Notes under the pieces: model-generated
Told to the model about the DNA's origin: nothing
What the model saw: the letters and a program-made list of their open reading frames with translations, nothing else
The model's database searches: none
Shown here: positions 62,631 through 64,000 of the stretch, one piece after another
Layout of the letters: each line of letters begins with the position of its first letter
How positions within the stretch are numbered: position 1 is the stretch's first letter
NCBI GenBank assembly: GCA_019828565.1
Contig: JAHDYR010000067.1
Coordinates: 682,001 to 746,000, forward strand
From: Carpediemonas membranifera
Taxonomy: Eukaryota > Fornicata
DNA length: 64,000 nt
Reading direction: 5' to 3'
Position numbers and translations under genes: made by a program

Positions 62631-62993
62631 TTCGATCGAGATTAAAAATCACCCGAATTCTGGCTCTGTTCTGGCCGCTGCAGGCACCGCTGGGCGCGAT
62701 AGAGCTCGGAGCGGCGTTGTCTCGCCAAAAGAGCATATTGCTCCCGGTGAAAATTTGAACCCACGATCAGGAGCTGGCACGCGAGTCTCTTCCCTCTATG
62801 CCACGACTTATGGAAATCCGCCCTTATTAATCTCCTACAGGAACACTTAGCCACTTTTGGAGGTATGAGCGACCGGGAGGTGGAGATTGACATTTATGGT
62901 ATGGCTACCCCTACTCGGGCAGACTATTATAACGCGAGGCCGATCAGACCTCTGCTGGCAGCTATACTGAGGAGAAAACGAGCCAATCAGCGC

Positions 62994-63093
62994 NNNNNNN
63001 NNNNNNNNNNNNNNNNNNNNNNNNNNNNNNNNNNNNNNNNNNNNNNNNNNNNNNNNNNNNNNNNNNNNNNNNNNNNNNNNNNNNNNNNNNNNN
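62994..63093. other. Assembly gap (100 N)
   Basis: Exactly 100 unknown bases, a conventional gap placeholder, so the real distance is unknown. Element B runs up to it. The sequence just before it differs from A by many homopolymer changes, a sign of low consensus quality. Confidence 0.98.
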
Positions 63094-63517
63094 CTGGTGC
63101 AGTTGTCCGCTCAGGTCCGCTCCCGTAATGACTCGCGGAAGAGAAGGCATGCAGCCTTTGATGTTGTCCATCTCAACCTAATGAATTGCGATGAGATCTG
63201 TGTTAACAAGAAGTGTAGGGTCTGACATACATGATGAATGAGTAGTTCAGACAGTCGAGGTTCCTCTGAAGTCGCCAGATCTCTGTTGAAGAAGGCCCTG
63301 ACAGACGGCAAGAGCTCAGACTTGTCCTGAAAGCTTGACTATTGAATATAGGCCTTGTGTTGCGATAGTCATCGTCAGCCATGTCGGAAGTGGCGTTTCC
63401 ATTGTTTTTCACCAAACAAGTGACGTAATGTGAAAATTGTGAAACTACCAATGTTGAAAGAAATTGGTAGTTGGGGAAACACACCAAATGGGATGTACTG
63501 GACCAATAAAAACTCCT
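63094..63517. other. Sequence after gap, no gene; one perfect hairpin
   Basis: No gene found. A perfect 10-bp inverted repeat (63443-63452 and 63463-63472, AACTACCAAT) with a 10-base loop lies about 45 bases past the stop of the diverged transposase-like gene. Confidence 0.5.
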
Positions 63518-64000
63518 TTACTCACTACTCAGCGCGTGCATGAGCGCGAAAATGCAGCAAACAAGCTCCTCACCCATGTCTGCCAACTCGCAAACCATCA
63601 CCCCAGACTCTTCGTCCCATGCCAAAAGCCGTATAATCGTTGAGCGTACTGCCAACATCTCGTCAACGAGCTCCTGGAAGAGGCGCACCACCGCCGCCGT
63701 GGCATGGAATTGGTGCCTTGCCTCCATGTGGCTGCGAATGGCGAACCATGAGCGAGCTTGTCTGCAGCGATTGGTGGACTCGGACACGACGAAGCCTGTT
63801 CAGCGGGGGACTGAGTAGTCCTGGCGACCGAACGAGCGAATACCCGTTAAGAACGTGCAGATGAGGGTGGTCTGCTCGGTCAAACACAGCTTCTCGATCA
63901 TGGCCCTGACCTGTGCAACTCGGCTCGGACCTCCTGGTTCTTGATGAACTCTCTCTCAAAGAACTCCTCGAGGAGGTAAAAAGAGGAATGCGGAGATGAT
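63518..64000 (-). pseudogene. Diverged relative of the 871-aa transposase-like protein, C-terminal end
   Basis: On the minus strand from the window edge the frame reads EEFFEREFIKNQEVRAEL, matching EECFERDFIGNQESRVRL of the 871-aa protein, then CLTEQTTLICTFLTGIRSFG (against LKEQVELLFRCLRGVISYG), and SWFAIRSH (against NWWLRIRSVH). The frame shifts once near 63901 and has one in-frame stop near 63808; the last 89 codons are open to the stop at 63518. The identity is far below that of A and B, so this is a different family member. The rest of the gene lies beyond 64000. Confidence 0.65.

Larger units (their letters stand above)
42082..62993. mobile_element. Giant DNA element B, opposite overall orientation, right end lost in gap
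   Basis: Nearly identical to element A: the 871-aa gene and the flank to the TIR mirror A at a constant coordinate sum (about 76041). Its left end is the 74-bp TIR, inserted in the recombinase of DIRS element 3. At the right it stops at the 100-base gap, at the point matching about 11937 of A, so roughly 0.7 kb including the second TIR is unseen. The interior (about 47.6-59.7 kb) has the same orientation as in A although the flanks are inverted. Confidence 0.88.

Noticed and set aside
63540-63818. 92-codon plus frame at the right edge
   Set aside because: It is antisense to the diverged transposase-like segment, which has clear homology on the minus strand.

Overview
The window comes from a eukaryotic nuclear genome, probably a unicellular one. 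It holds spliceosomal genes with very short GT-AG introns (52 nt in a kinase, 32 nt in a SET-domain gene), signalling genes of eukaryotic type, and Ty3/gypsy, DIRS-like and LINE retroelements. I cannot name the lineage from sequence alone.

Layout. 1-4536: ordinary host sequence with a partial minus-strand gene, an OSR1/SPAK-like STE20 kinase (minus) and a divergent SH3-SH3-RhoGAP gene (plus). 4537-34598: one Ty3/gypsy chromovirus-type retrotransposon with 129-bp LTRs. It is broken by two nested insertions: a 5'-truncated LINE (8213-10699, 17-bp target duplication) in the integrase, and a 22,734-bp DNA element ('element A', 11227-33960, 74-bp terminal inverted repeats) in the chromodomain. 34599-42081: remains of three DIRS-like tyrosine-recombinase retrotransposons, the second containing a 5' tRNA-Ser fragment. 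42082-62993: a second copy of the large element ('element B'), in opposite overall orientation, inserted in the third DIRS element and cut by a 100-base assembly gap (62994-63093). 63518-64000: the C-terminal end of a diverged relative of the large element's transposase-like protein.

The main discovery is the large element. Each copy carries a transposase-like protein of 871 aa, a cysteine-rich zinc-binding protein, a 472-aa protein with a recombinase-like core-binding N-terminus and acidic tail, a protein with a possible OTU-protease domain, two unrecognised proteins (424 and about 303 aa), a SET-domain protein, a protein with a HEPN-like motif plus zinc cluster, and a 153-aa recombinase-like core-binding protein. 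The gene blocks are separated by copies of a 1,096-bp module, in tandem and in opposite orientations. Each module carries a 27-bp perfect palindrome (15 copies in the window) and the coding sequence for the acidic tail of the 472-aa protein.

The flanks of A and B (transposase plus zinc protein on one side; SET, HEPN-like and 153-aa genes on the other) are inverted relative to each other, as expected for two elements in opposite orientation. The 10-12 kb interior (472-aa, OTU-like, 424-aa and 303-aa genes) lies in the same orientation in both. One copy has therefore had its interior flipped between inverted modules. This looks like an invertible giant transposon, comparable in logic to the flip system of the 2-micron plasmid. 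Assembly error through the 1.1-kb repeats is the main alternative.

Many differences between A and B are single-base changes in homopolymer runs. Several apparent frameshifts are therefore probably consensus errors, especially near the gap.
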